DNA of 64,000 nt, from assembly GCA_046331625.1 (NCBI GenBank), contig JAXLQL010000003.1, forward strand, positions 479,731 to 543,730. The letters are read 5' to 3'. Below are positions 34,289 through 42,899 of the stretch, one piece after another. The position numbers and the translations under genes were made by a program. The DNA is from JAXLQL01 sp046331625. Its GTDB lineage: Bacteria > Acidobacteriota > Terriglobia > Bryobacterales > Bryobacteraceae. The stretch's first letter is position 1. The number at the start of each line of letters is the position of its first letter. Below the pieces are notes generated by a model. It did no database searches. It had not been told where the DNA came from and worked only from the letters and a program-made list of their open reading frames with translations.

Positions 34289-35787
34289 TCGGTTTCCTCC
34301 ACCATGCCGGGAAGGCCGGCGTGGACCACGAATTTGGGCTTCACCAGATACTGGCTCGCCAGCCGTTGGATATCGGCGGGCGTGATCGCAGCCACGCGGT
34401 CGAGCGCGTCTTCGAGCGCCTTCACAGATCCGCGGTCCGACACCGAACGCGCGAGCAGCGAGGCCATGTCCGTATTCGCTTCCAGCGCGCCGGTGACGCG
34501 AGAGCGCAGGGCGCGCTTGGCTGCGTCCACGGCCGCTGCGGGCAACGGCTCGGCTGCCAACTGCGCGAACAACTCGCCGAGTTGCTTTTCCACTGAGGCG
34601 AAGGTCTGGGTGGGCGGCAGCACGGCTTCCACGGTGAACAGGCATGGTCCGCGATCGGAGGGCAGCGCGGTGCTCACGCGCACGGCTGCCAGCAGTTCTT
34701 CGAGTTGCGAAAACACAGGTCCCTTGCGCGCTTCGAGCAAAGCCGCCAACACGTCAAATGCCGGATCGTCCTGGTGCTTGCCGCCAGGCCGGTTCCAGGC
34801 CAGTGCGAGCGTGGGCGCCGCCTGCATCTCCACGGTGATGCGCTTGTCCGCGGCCAGTTCCAGCGGTTTGGGAACCACTCGTGGCTGTGCCGGCGCGGCC
34901 GCGAGTTTTCCGAAGTGCGTCTCCGCCATGCGCTTCGCTTCCGCGAGCGTGATGTCGCCCACGATCGCGAGCACGAGATTCGCCGGCGACCAGCGCGATG
35001 CGACGAAGGCTTCGAGGTCGCGCGGCCGCAAGCGAATCGCCTCTTCGGCCTTGGCCTGGATCCGCGCATAGGGCGACGCTGGGAACGCCGCCTGGATCAA
35101 TTCCGCGCGAACGCGTGCGTTCGGCCGTTGCTGCTCGCCAAGGCGCGCGGACAGAGCTCCGCGTTCCTCGTAGAAGAAGCGCGCAGATGGCTTGCGCAGC
35201 CATTCGCCAATCATGCGCGGCCACACTTCGGCTCGGTGCGCGGGCAAGAGTGCGTGAAAGTCCGTTTGCAGGCCTCCGGGGTTGATCGCAGCGTTGACGG
35301 CGCCGCTTGATTCGAGCGCTTCCCGGAACACGCCGCGATGGCCCATGGCATTGGCCGATCCGATGGCGATGCGCGCCTGGATCTCGGAGTCTTGGCTCAG
35401 CAGCGGATTCGCTTTCTCGCCGCGGCCTTGCTCGGCTGAGACAGCGTCCATGTGGCGCTCCACCGCTTGCAGCACTGCCTTCTCTTGCGCGGGACTGCGA
35501 CTGCCGATCGCATCGCTTCCGTGATAGAACATCCGCTCGGCCAGCAGGCAAATGCCAGACTTGCCCTCGGGCTCATCCGCCGAGCCCGCCGCGGCTCTCA
35601 TGTGAAAGGCCACGACCGGCGCCGCGTGGCGCTCCACGACAACCACGCGCATCCCGTTGGCCAGTTGGAATTCCTGGGCGCGCTGGGGCAGTTCGGCAAA
35701 GTTCCCGGGCGCGCTGGCCAAGGGAAGGGAAGGAAGGAGTGCGAGCAATCCGGCGGCGCGGATGGCTTTCGCAGACCAGATCGTCAC
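34285..35787 (-). CDS. M16 peptidase homologue with degenerate zinc motif
   Basis: I choose the GTG at 35787 (CGGAG upstream), which leads into a signal peptide; 500 aa. The frame extends upstream with no signal. M16 signatures are present: FQLANGMRVVVVERHAAPVV, LVLAIVGDITLAEAKRMAE and the second lobe PTLALAWNRPG. The catalytic HxxEH is replaced by CLLAER (GICLLAERMFYHG), leaving only the Glu, so zinc proteolysis is not expected. It forms an overlapping pair with the second M16 gene and follows two permease genes. Confidence 0.88.
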   Translation of the reverse strand: MTIWSAKAIRAAGLLALLPSLPLASAPGNFAELPQRAQEFQLANGMRVVVVERHAAPVVAFHMRAAAGSADEPEGKSGICLLAERMFYHGSDAIGSRSPAQEKAVLQAVERHMDAVSAEQGRGEKANPLLSQDSEIQARIAIGSANAMGHRGVFREALESSGAVNAAINPGGLQTDFHALLPAHRAEVWPRMIGEWLRKPSARFFYEERGALSARLGEQQRPNARVRAELIQAAFPASPYARIQAKAEEAIRLRPRDLEAFVASRWSPANLVLAIVGDITLAEAKRMAETHFGKLAAAPAQPRVVPKPLELAADKRITVEMQAAPTLALAWNRPGGKHQDDPAFDVLAALLEARKGPVFSQLEELLAAVRVSTALPSDRGPCLFTVEAVLPPTQTFASVEKQLGELFAQLAAEPLPAAAVDAAKRALRSRVTGALEANTDMASLLARSVSDRGSVKALEDALDRVAAITPADIQRLASQYLVKPKFVVHAGLPGMVEETE

Positions 35788-35846
35788 GAAATAGCTCCGG
35801 TGGGCGTTCCCGCGAGGGTGCGCTCTTACTGATCGTAGCAGTCTGG

Positions 35847-37100
35847 CTATTCGTATCGCAGCGCCACCACCGGATCGAGCTTGGCCGCCTTGCTCGCCGG
35901 CCAGATGCCGAAGAAGAGCCCGACGCCCACCGAGACGCCTACTCCGAGCACGGCGGCCCACAGCGGAACCGACGTCGGAAGCGCGGGGAAAATCAAGCGG
36001 GCGAGCACCGAGACGGACCATCCGAATGCCATTCCGGCGAGTCCGCCGAGGAATGTGAGCAACACGGCTTCGGTGAGGAACTGCACTACGATATCCACGC
36101 TGCGGGCGCCGATCGCCTTGCGGACGCCGATCTCCTTGGTCCGCTCGGTCACCGAGACGAGCATGATGTTCATCACGCCGATACCGCCCACCAGCAGCCC
36201 GATCGAGCTGAGCACCACCATGACGATCGCCGTGGTGGCGGTGAGCTTGCGGAAGTCTTCGATCATCTGCTCAGCGGTGGAGATGAAGAAGCTATCGGGC
36301 TTGTCGTGAGGCACGCGGCGTTCCTGGCGAAGCACTCCGCGCACCTCATCGGCCGCGGCGGCGAGGCGGCCTTCCTTGGCAACGGCCAGCAGCATGTGCT
36401 CGTTGGCGTTGGGGAACATCTTGCGCATCGTATAGTAGGGCATCAGCAGACGATTGTCGTTCTGGCCGGGGAACGACGCCGAGGGCCGTTTCATGGCGCC
36501 GATGACTTCGAACTGATGGCCGTCGATCTCGATCCATTTGCCGATCGGGTCGAGCGTGGAAAACAGCGCCTTGTAGATGTCCTCGCCGATCACCACCACG
36601 GGCATGCGGCGCAGATTCTCGCCTTCGGTGAAGAAGCGCCCGTACATCATCTCGGCATTGCCGCCCAGCGCGTAGCCGGGTTCGGTGCCGCCCATGTCCA
36701 CCTGGTAGACGTCGTTCCCCTTGTAGCGAGCCTTGTGGATCATGTTCCAACTCGGGAACAAATATGGGCTGACATGTTCCACCGAAGGGCACCGTTCGGC
36801 GATGGCGTGCGCGTTGTCGAGCGTGAGCGGCTTGCGGGTGCGCTCTTCCGCGGTGAGGTCGCCGCCGCGGAAGCCGATCTTGAACTTGAACACGATGAGC
36901 GTGTTGGTTCCGAAGCTGCGCAGGACGTTCGTGATGGCGCCGTCGAGTCCGGCGATGATGGAGCCGACGCCGATGATGGCGCCCGTGCCGATGATCACTC
37001 CCAGCACGGTGAGCACGGCGCGCAGCTTGTGCTCCCAGATGGTCTGCAGCGCCAGCGGCACGCCGGTGCTGAACGAAAGGGGTACGCGAGGCAAGGTCAT
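35847..37100 (-). CDS. MacB-type ABC transporter permease (2 of 2)
   Basis: 417 aa: first span at about residues 25-50 (TIWEHKLRAVLTVLGVIIGTG), a MacB_PCD periplasmic domain (about 50-290), then three spans of the FtsX domain with VGGIGVMNIMLVSVTERTKE and IGVRKAIGAR. MacB-like permeases transmit ATP-driven mechanical work to periplasmic partners, but no ATPase or membrane fusion gene is adjacent. It starts 24 bases after its paralogue and ends 59 bases before the M16 pair. Confidence 0.92.
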   Translation of the reverse strand: MTLPRVPLSFSTGVPLALQTIWEHKLRAVLTVLGVIIGTGAIIGVGSIIAGLDGAITNVLRSFGTNTLIVFKFKIGFRGGDLTAEERTRKPLTLDNAHAIAERCPSVEHVSPYLFPSWNMIHKARYKGNDVYQVDMGGTEPGYALGGNAEMMYGRFFTEGENLRRMPVVVIGEDIYKALFSTLDPIGKWIEIDGHQFEVIGAMKRPSASFPGQNDNRLLMPYYTMRKMFPNANEHMLLAVAKEGRLAAAADEVRGVLRQERRVPHDKPDSFFISTAEQMIEDFRKLTATTAIVMVVLSSIGLLVGGIGVMNIMLVSVTERTKEIGVRKAIGARSVDIVVQFLTEAVLLTFLGGLAGMAFGWSVSVLARLIFPALPTSVPLWAAVLGVGVSVGVGLFFGIWPASKAAKLDPVVALRYE

Positions 37101-37124
37101 CGCTCCACCCTCATCTCTCCATCC

Positions 37125-38378
37125 TCACCGTTCTACCCTCAGGGCTTCGATCGGATCGAGCTTGGCCGCTCGCTGCGCGGGGTAGATTCCGAAGAAGAGC
37201 CCGGTGATGGCGGAGAGCCCCACGCCTACGGCGACTGCCGTCATAGGCATGGCCATCGGGACCGGAGTGAAGGTCCTGACGAGTGCGGCGATGAGTGCGG
37301 CCAGGGTGACGCCCATGAGTCCGCCAGTTGCGGCGAGTACGGAGGACTCGACCAGGAATTGATAAAGGATGTCGCGGCGGCGAGCGCCCACCGATTTGCG
37401 GATGCCGATTTCCTGCGTACGCTCGGTCACTACGGCGAGCATGATGTTCATGATGACAACGCCGCCCACCACGAGGAAGACCGACACTACCCCGAGCGCC
37501 GTTGCGGCGATCGCTGCGGTCAAGCGATCCCACGCGGCCACCAGCGAGTCAGACGAGACGATGGCGAAGTTGTCTTCTTGGTCCGGGCGCAGGTGGCGAT
37601 ACGCCCGCAGCAACATCCGGATCTCATCCTGCGCTTGCATCAACATGTTCTGCTGGCGCGACTGCGCCATGTAGCCGATGTCGACCCGCGCGCCGTAGAT
37701 CTTGAAAGCGGTCTCGATGGGGATCATCACGAAGTTGTCGAGCGAGTTCCCGAACGCGCTGCCTTGCCGCTTGGCCACGCCGACCACGGTGAACGGCCTG
37801 CCGTCGAGCTTGATCTGCTTGCCGGTGGGGTCGACGTTGGGGAAGAAGCTGTCTTTGAGATCGTTGCCGATGAAGGCCACTGCCATGTGGCGTTGGTTTT
37901 CGGTTTCCGTGAAGAAGCGGCCCGCTGCGATCTGCGTGTTCGAGATGCCGGCCATGTTGGCGGTGCAGCCGCGAAGTTGCACTCCCATCAGCCGCTCGTT
38001 TTCGAATGACGTGTTGACGCGCCGGAAATTCTGCATCCCGACGTCTTTGGAAAGTTGGGCGCGATCTTTCAAGAAGTAGTACTCGTCGCGGTTGAGCAAC
38101 GGATTCTTCCGTTGGAGCTCGAGGAACTTCTTGGGGTCCCAGTTGCCGATGAACGCCATGCGAACCACGCGGAATCCGTCGGCGCCCATGTCGGAGACGT
38201 TTTGCGCGATGTAGACGTCCATGCCGTGGATCACGCTCATCACCGCGATCAGAGTGGTGGTGGCGAGGATGATTCCGAGCAGCGTGAGGAAGCTCCGGAG
38301 CTTCGCTCCGCGAAGCGACGCCAACGCCAAGCGCACGGCTTCGCCGAATGAGGCCGTGCCTCCCGGTTGGGTCATCAT
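37125..38378 (-). CDS. MacB-type ABC transporter permease (1 of 2)
   Basis: 417 aa, paralogue of the next gene with the same four-span MacB_PCD/FtsX plan (LRSFLTLLGIILATTTLIAV; VIMNIMLAVVTERTQEIGIRKSVGARR). Either of two tandem ATGs could start it. It is the first gene of the minus-strand run permease-permease-M16-M16-LolA-AraC-VOC. The two permeases probably form a heterodimer, since they are equally long and adjacent. Confidence 0.92.
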   Translation of the reverse strand: MMTQPGGTASFGEAVRLALASLRGAKLRSFLTLLGIILATTTLIAVMSVIHGMDVYIAQNVSDMGADGFRVVRMAFIGNWDPKKFLELQRKNPLLNRDEYYFLKDRAQLSKDVGMQNFRRVNTSFENERLMGVQLRGCTANMAGISNTQIAAGRFFTETENQRHMAVAFIGNDLKDSFFPNVDPTGKQIKLDGRPFTVVGVAKRQGSAFGNSLDNFVMIPIETAFKIYGARVDIGYMAQSRQQNMLMQAQDEIRMLLRAYRHLRPDQEDNFAIVSSDSLVAAWDRLTAAIAATALGVVSVFLVVGGVVIMNIMLAVVTERTQEIGIRKSVGARRRDILYQFLVESSVLAATGGLMGVTLAALIAALVRTFTPVPMAMPMTAVAVGVGLSAITGLFFGIYPAQRAAKLDPIEALRVER

Positions 38379-38425
38379 TCACTCAGTAGACGATCAGGAC
38401 GGCGGGAATGTTCCCGGATTCCAGG

Positions 38426-38701
38426 CTAGCGCATTGGGGAGGCGGCGCGAGTATTCTCTAGGAACTCCGCATGCGGGACGACGCGCTCCCCGCTGGCGAG
38501 CTGCTTTTCGATGACGGCGAGATCCTCCGCGTCCTCGAGCGCGTCGATTTGTTCCGCGGTGATCTGGTGCTGTCGAATCGGCGTTCGATCGAGCCGCTCG
38601 CGGAAGGCGTCCGCGGCCGGAAACGTCGCACGCGCCCAATTCTCCAGGTTCCGACGCGCACGGTTACCCCTCCTGCCCGGCCTTCTTGTGGAACTCCGCA
38701 T
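38426..38701 (-). CDS. small hypothetical protein, uncertain
   Basis: 91 aa, beginning inside the preceding CxxCH-protein gene. The N-terminal third is Arg-rich and may be untranslated overlap. The C-terminal half (IRQHQITAEQIDALEDAEDL, AVIEKQLASGERVVPHAEFL) looks like a genuine helical protein, somewhat like the tail of Phd-type antitoxins. No toxin is adjacent. A real but uncertain gene. Confidence 0.35.
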   Translation of the reverse strand: MRSSTRRPGRRGNRARRNLENWARATFPAADAFRERLDRTPIRQHQITAEQIDALEDAEDLAVIEKQLASGERVVPHAEFLENTRAASPMR

Positions 38702-39017
38702 ACGGGCACCCCGCCCACCAGATCGGCGCGTCGTCCATTCGCTCGCCCAGTACCCGTGCGTGACACACGCGGCAGTAGTTCAACTCCCGGACCGCCTCGC
38801 CCACCGGAGCCACGCGCATCATCTCCTCGAACACGCACAACTCCCGGCCCTCCGCCTTCGACTCGGTTACGCTCGCCAGCGGACCATCCTTCGCCTGCTC
38901 CAGATTCATCCGGGAAAAAATCCGCGACCGCAGCTTCGCCGGAGCCTTCTCGCCCTCGGCCGAGCCATCGGAGGCTTCGGCGAATTCGCGCCATCGATCG
39001 TCGCGATCGTCAGGCAT
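38664..39017 (-). CDS. CxxCH-containing protein coupled to ECF sigma gene
   Basis: 117 aa with a strong AAGGAGG 8 bases before the ATG. It overlaps the ECF sigma gene by 8 bases. The C-terminal third has YCRVCHARVL and WWAGCPYAEFHK, so Cys-x2-Cys-His plus a further Cys and His could bind zinc, or heme if exported. There is no signal peptide, so zinc is more likely. Position suggests a cytoplasmic anti-sigma or redox sensor for the sigma factor; this is inference. Confidence 0.65.
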   Translation of the reverse strand: MPDDRDDRWREFAEASDGSAEGEKAPAKLRSRIFSRMNLEQAKDGPLASVTESKAEGRELCVFEEMMRVAPVGEAVRELNYCRVCHARVLGERMDDAPIWWAGCPYAEFHKKAGQEG

Positions 39018-39612
39018 TCGGCCACCTCCTTCTGAAGTCTTCCCGTGCCCGCGCCAGCATTCGTTCCACCGCTTTCTCGGTCCGGCCCGATGCCTCGCCG
39101 ATCTCGCGCGAACTGCGCCCCTCCCAGTATCGCCATGACAATACCGTAGCGTAATGTTCCGGCATTTGCGCGAGCACGCGTTGCGTCTTCTCGCTCAGCC
39201 GCGCCCGGTCGATCGCTTCATCCACCGGTGGCGAGCCGTCATCGGCGGGATCGTCTGCCTCGTCCCACTGGTCGAACTGGCGCAGCCGCCGCCGGTAATG
39301 ATCCTCGATCTTGTGCCGCGCGATTCCCAGGATCCACGCCGTAAGCGGAGAGTTCCCACCGTACGCCGGCAGATATTGCCACGCCGCTACGAACACGTCT
39401 TGCACCACGTCGTCCACGAGTTCCGTGGCCGGAAACAGCCGCGACCGCACATACCCATACACCGGATGCGAGAGCCGCTCCACGAACTCGGCCGTCGCCT
39501 TGCGATCCTTGCGCAGCACCGCGCGCGCCAAGTCCAGATCGGGATGCGCGCCCGCTTGCACGGGCTCGGCCGCCGCGATCCGCACCAGGTCCACTCGCGA
39601 TCTCCCCTTCAT
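39010..39612 (-). CDS. RNA polymerase sigma factor, ECF subfamily
   Basis: 200 aa with sigma region 2 (about residues 40-105, TELVDDVVQDVFVAAWQYLP) and region 4 (about 140-195, PEHYATVLSWRYWEGRSSREI, AVERMLARAREDF). It begins 33 bases after the KirBac channel gene and overlaps the CxxCH protein gene, so channel, sigma factor and putative regulator may form one transcription unit. Confidence 0.9.
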   Translation of the reverse strand: MKGRSRVDLVRIAAAEPVQAGAHPDLDLARAVLRKDRKATAEFVERLSHPVYGYVRSRLFPATELVDDVVQDVFVAAWQYLPAYGGNSPLTAWILGIARHKIEDHYRRRLRQFDQWDEADDPADDGSPPVDEAIDRARLSEKTQRVLAQMPEHYATVLSWRYWEGRSSREIGEASGRTEKAVERMLARAREDFRRRWPNA

Positions 39613-39645
39613 TGAACTGGGTCGCTCGAGGCGCGCCGATCCCCC

Positions 39646-40611
39646 TCAGCGCTCGGGCAGCGCGGCGCGGTCCACTTCTCCCAGCCGCTTCAGGTTGATG
39701 TAGACGCTCGAATTCGGATGCTTCTCGTAGATGTCGCGGAACCGCGCGCCCCAGACCACTTCGCTTCCTTTGTAAGAGGAGCGCGTCAAGACGGTCTGCG
39801 AGAACGTCTCGTCCATCGCGGTCAGCAGGATCAGGATCTCGGGATCCGAGCCGCGAAAACTCCCCTCCGCAACGCCCCACAGCGGACTCGCCTCGTCGAT
39901 CGGATGCACCACCACCCACTGCGTGGGCAGGAACATCACCTTCGTGCGTTCGAGTTCGAGTTGGTGGAACTTCCGTGTCCGCTTACCGCCGTTTTCCTCT
40001 TCGCGCGAAAGCGTGACCGTGACCCGAGCGTCGGTCAGTTCGCTCGCTCGCGCGTTGGCCAGCCGGAACATGAGTCCAGTCTTGTCCCGATACGGAGCCA
40101 GCACCGCCACGTCACTGAACACGATCTTCGCCGAAGGCCGCGAGAATCGCGCGAACAACAATCCGGTGGCGAGTGCGAATCCGAGCAGCCCCACCAGCGC
40201 CTCGACCGACACCACCAGGTTCGCGGCCAAGCCCTCCGGCGTGATCTTGCCGTAGCCGATGGTGGCGAGCGTCTGCACGCTGAAGAAGAACGCGTAGCCG
40301 AAGCGGCCCACGAGGCTCGGCGACTCACCTCCCGCGAGCGCTCCCGTGCCGCATGCCAGATACGCGAGCGCGAACGTGAGGTTCACCGCGAGATACGCCA
40401 CCACGATCAACCCGAAGAACGCTCCCCACGACATGGTGAGCAGCCGATGGTAGGGATGGAAGAAGTCACGCCAAGCGACGCCGCCCCGGACCACGTTGAA
40501 CGATCCGTCGCGGTTCATCAACCGCTCTTGCGTGATTTGCGAAAGGCGCCCGCCGAGCCCCAGATCCTTCGTCGGATCGTCGTTGCCTCGCGGCGCGGGC
40601 TGCGATGTCAA
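39646..40611 (-). CDS. KirBac-type inward-rectifier potassium channel
   Basis: 321 aa from a TTG start (GAGG upstream). An interfacial slide helix at about 45-56 is followed by TM1 (about 60-85), pore helix and selectivity filter TIGYG at 117-121 (TLATIGYGKI), TM2 (about 132-155), and a C-terminal immunoglobulin-like IRK cytoplasmic domain (residues 160-310, DKTGLMFRLANARASELTDA). Conducts K+ across the inner membrane. It starts 16 bases after nuoI. Confidence 0.92.
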   Translation of the reverse strand: MTSQPAPRGNDDPTKDLGLGGRLSQITQERLMNRDGSFNVVRGGVAWRDFFHPYHRLLTMSWGAFFGLIVVAYLAVNLTFALAYLACGTGALAGGESPSLVGRFGYAFFFSVQTLATIGYGKITPEGLAANLVVSVEALVGLLGFALATGLLFARFSRPSAKIVFSDVAVLAPYRDKTGLMFRLANARASELTDARVTVTLSREEENGGKRTRKFHQLELERTKVMFLPTQWVVVHPIDEASPLWGVAEGSFRGSDPEILILLTAMDETFSQTVLTRSSYKGSEVVWGARFRDIYEKHPNSSVYINLKRLGEVDRAALPER

Positions 40612-40627
40612 CGCGTGCCTCGGTTCG

Positions 40628-41113
40628 TCAGTGTCCAGCCGCGGCGGGAGCGGGTTCGATGCGCACGGGCTTGGCGTTCGCCGGCAGCGGCACCAGCATG
40701 TTTTCTTTGCGCATGATCAGGGCCGCGACGTCGTAGGCCGCTAGCTCGAAGCCGTGGCCGTGCGTGATGGCGTCAGTGGGGCAAGCTTCCACGCAGAAGC
40801 CGCAAAAGATGCAGCGCGAATAGTCGATGTTGTAGACCGACGCGTAGCGCTCGCCGCCGCTGATCCGGACCTGCTCGGCGTTCTCCGCCGCTTCGATGTA
40901 GATGCAATCGCTCGGACATGCCGCCGCGCACAGGAAGCAGGCGACGCACTTCTCGAGTCCGTTCTCGTCGCGCTGGAGCACGTGCTTGCCACGGAAGCGC
41001 TCCTGGAAATTCGGGGGAACGTCCGGATAGTCTTCCGTGATCGTGGGCTTCATCATCTCCTTCAGAGTGATGCCGAGCCCCTTGACGATGGCTGCTGCCT
41101 GCTTGATGGGCAT
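40628..41113 (-). CDS. nuoI: NADH-quinone oxidoreductase subunit I
   Basis: 161 aa with two [4Fe-4S] ferredoxin motifs: Cys56, 59, 62, 66 (CVACFLCAAACP) and Cys101, 104, 107, 111 (CIFCGFCVEACP), and the N-terminal ITEDYPDVPP segment typical of NuoI. It carries electrons between the peripheral arm clusters of complex I. No other nuo genes are in the window, so this is an orphan copy or a split nuo locus. It is grouped here with KirBac and an ECF sigma factor. Confidence 0.9.
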   Translation of the reverse strand: MPIKQAAAIVKGLGITLKEMMKPTITEDYPDVPPNFQERFRGKHVLQRDENGLEKCVACFLCAAACPSDCIYIEAAENAEQVRISGGERYASVYNIDYSRCIFCGFCVEACPTDAITHGHGFELAAYDVAALIMRKENMLVPLPANAKPVRIEPAPAAAGH

Positions 41114-41144
41114 TCAGCTTCTTATTCTAGCTTGGTGTGCCACG

Positions 41145-41487
41145 CTATGTGCCTGAGTTCATTCTGCGTGAGCCCCACCGCCGGCCCTTGCGCTGCAAGC
41201 TGTGCCCCGCCGCAATGCCGGATGCGTAGAAAGCTCCCCACGAGAACAGAGAAGCCACCAACAACCTACGCCCGTGCTGGTGGATGGCTGCTGCGACGTT
41301 GGCCGCTTTCTCGTTGGCATCATTCTCAATTGACCGAATCATAGAGCACTCCACAATGCGCAACGCGGTCTCGGAATACGAGTTCTCCAAAATCTCTGTC
41401 GGCAGTGACGAGATTCAGGGCCTTTTCTCGGCGTGCGATTGTCAACGCTTTCGAATCCTCGATTCCTGGGGATGTCTGCCACCACCC
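41145..41487 (-). pseudogene. remnant of DUF5615 (PIN-like) toxin gene
   Basis: Following the DUF433 remnant, one frame reads WWQTSPGIEDSKAL... then ALNLVTADRDFGELVFRDRV, the core of DUF5615 PIN-like toxins. It stops at VLYDSVN; the continuation RSIENDANEKAANVAAAIHQ lies in another frame (internal ATG at 41348). The N-terminal part with the first acidic residue is missing. So it is truncated and frameshifted, and no active nuclease is expected. Confidence 0.55.
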
Positions 41488-41729
41488 TCACGAGGCCGTG
41501 CGTTCCAGCGGATACACAACTGATGCCTGCGGTGCCTCTGCCGCGAACGCCAGCGCAGCCCGGATGCCCTCGCGAGTGGTGCGTTGATAGTCGAGAAGGA
41601 TTTGATCTTCGGTCTGGCCAGCCGCGAACTCTTCGAGGATCAGTTCAACGGTGATGCGCGCGTCCCGCGAATCACCGGTTTGCCCATCATGACCTTCGGG
41701 TTCGATACGATTAGCGCGGAATCTTGCAC
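41488..41729 (-). pseudogene. DUF433 antitoxin gene with 2-bp frameshift
   Basis: From GTG at 41729 the frame reads MQDSALIVSNPKVMMGKPVI then RGTR and runs out of phase. RITVELILEEFAAGQTEDQI and the rest to the stop at 41488 is two bases out of register. The shift sits at a GCGCGC run near 41660, consistent with a GC dinucleotide insertion. DUF433 proteins are antitoxins normally encoded just before DUF5615 toxins, as here. Confidence 0.6.
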
Positions 41730-41823
41730 AGTAGACTTACATCATGAATAGTCTAATTGAACGAGCGTTCGAAGGCGCTGGGATCATCCTTAGCGCTCCC
41801 ACCGGGAGCTAATTCTTCGACCC

Positions 41824-42309
41824 TCAACCCGCCTTGAACCCCGGAACCTGCTCGCCCGGCTCGAACGGCGGCGACCCCGCCCGTTCTCCCAATGCCTCCA
41901 TGTCGCGACGCGAGAATCCCGTCCACGCCGCCGACACCTTGCCGTCCGGCTCCACCACGAAAATCGAAGGCACGTGCGTGATCCCGTACGCATTGCTCGC
42001 CGGATAGCCTTCCGCCCCGGCATCGAGCAGCGTCGGCAGCTTCACCCCGAACCGCTGGTTGAAGCTCCGCGTGGCGCTCTCGTCGTCTTGCGACACGCCG
42101 TACACCGCGAGCTTTCCGCCCGCGTGAATCCGGCCGAGATACGGCATCGTCAACTGGCACGTGGGGCAGGAGATCTTGAAGAACGCCACCACCGCTGGAC
42201 CCGACGCAGTCAACTCCGCCAAACTCGCCTTGCCGCCATCCAGCCGGTAGAGTTCGAATCCCGCCGCCGGCTCTCCAGCGGCGATCATTTCTCTCTTCTT
42301 CATGCCCAT
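41824..42309 (-). CDS. TlpA-like thioredoxin-fold oxidoreductase
   Basis: 161 aa. A redoxin fold with CPTC at residues 48-51 (FFKISCPTCQLTMPYL) and the cis-proline region HVPSIFVVEPDGKV. There is no signal peptide, so unlike most TlpA/ResA proteins it appears cytoplasmic. The start could also be the Met at residue 3. It is 17 bases downstream of a zinc-finger protein gene on the same strand. Confidence 0.85.
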   Translation of the reverse strand: MGMKKREMIAAGEPAAGFELYRLDGGKASLAELTASGPAVVAFFKISCPTCQLTMPYLGRIHAGGKLAVYGVSQDDESATRSFNQRFGVKLPTLLDAGAEGYPASNAYGITHVPSIFVVEPDGKVSAAWTGFSRRDMEALGERAGSPPFEPGEQVPGFKAG

Positions 42310-42326
42310 CGTGGTCAGTGTAGCGC

Positions 42327-42779
42327 TCAGCTTCCGGCCGGCGGCAGCATCAGGATCGGCTTCCTCTTGCGACCCGGCGCCGCCGCTTGAGGCTGGCTCG
42401 AGTTAGACTCGCCTACTTCGGCGGTGAGCTTTTCCACCGCCGTCCCGAGGCTCAGCACTTCCTTGCAGCCGCCGCAGCCGAACGAATCACCGAAGCCCAG
42501 GGCTTTGCCCGTACAACTGATGAAGCCGCAGTCATCGTGACGGAAGAACGACCGCGCCCTGCACAGGGGACATCGCCAACCAACGCCCACCAGGAACTGC
42601 CCGTTGAGATTCTGGCTCCAACTCTGCCCGCCCCCGCCGCGTTGCGCCGAAGCGCCGATGAGCTCGGCGGGTAAGCCGCGCGTGGCTTCCCACAGTCCGC
42701 GGCTCACCTCCGTGAACTCAATGACGATTTGGCGCCCTTGCACGGCGCAGACGGCGGCGGTATGAGCGATCCGAGGCAT
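42327..42779 (-). CDS. hypothetical protein with multi-cysteine zinc-binding domain
   Basis: 150 aa. The central part has WRCPLC, FISCTG and FGCGGC arranged like the metal-binding beads of TerY-C or double zinc-ribbon domains. The N-terminus carries an isolated Cys and is beta-like. The C-terminal tail is low-complexity and basic (GRKRKPILMLPP). It is probably co-transcribed with the thioredoxin-fold gene. I cannot assign a function. Confidence 0.6.
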   Translation of the reverse strand: MPRIAHTAAVCAVQGRQIVIEFTEVSRGLWEATRGLPAELIGASAQRGGGGQSWSQNLNGQFLVGVGWRCPLCRARSFFRHDDCGFISCTGKALGFGDSFGCGGCKEVLSLGTAVEKLTAEVGESNSSQPQAAAPGRKRKPILMLPPAGS

Positions 42780-42899
42780 CCAACCTTCTCCGAGCTTGCT
42801 ACTGTATCGGCTGGGCTGGACGGCCGCCGGAGTACCTCGGGCAAAAATGCCGCGAAACTCAGGCGAGCCCCCGGCGCGGATTACCCTATTGCCACGAGC

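Noticed and set aside
34289..34645. 119-residue N-terminal extension of the second M16 protein
   Set aside because: Antisense-like Arg/Ala-rich sequence inside the upstream gene; a signal peptide with ribosome binding site begins at 34288.
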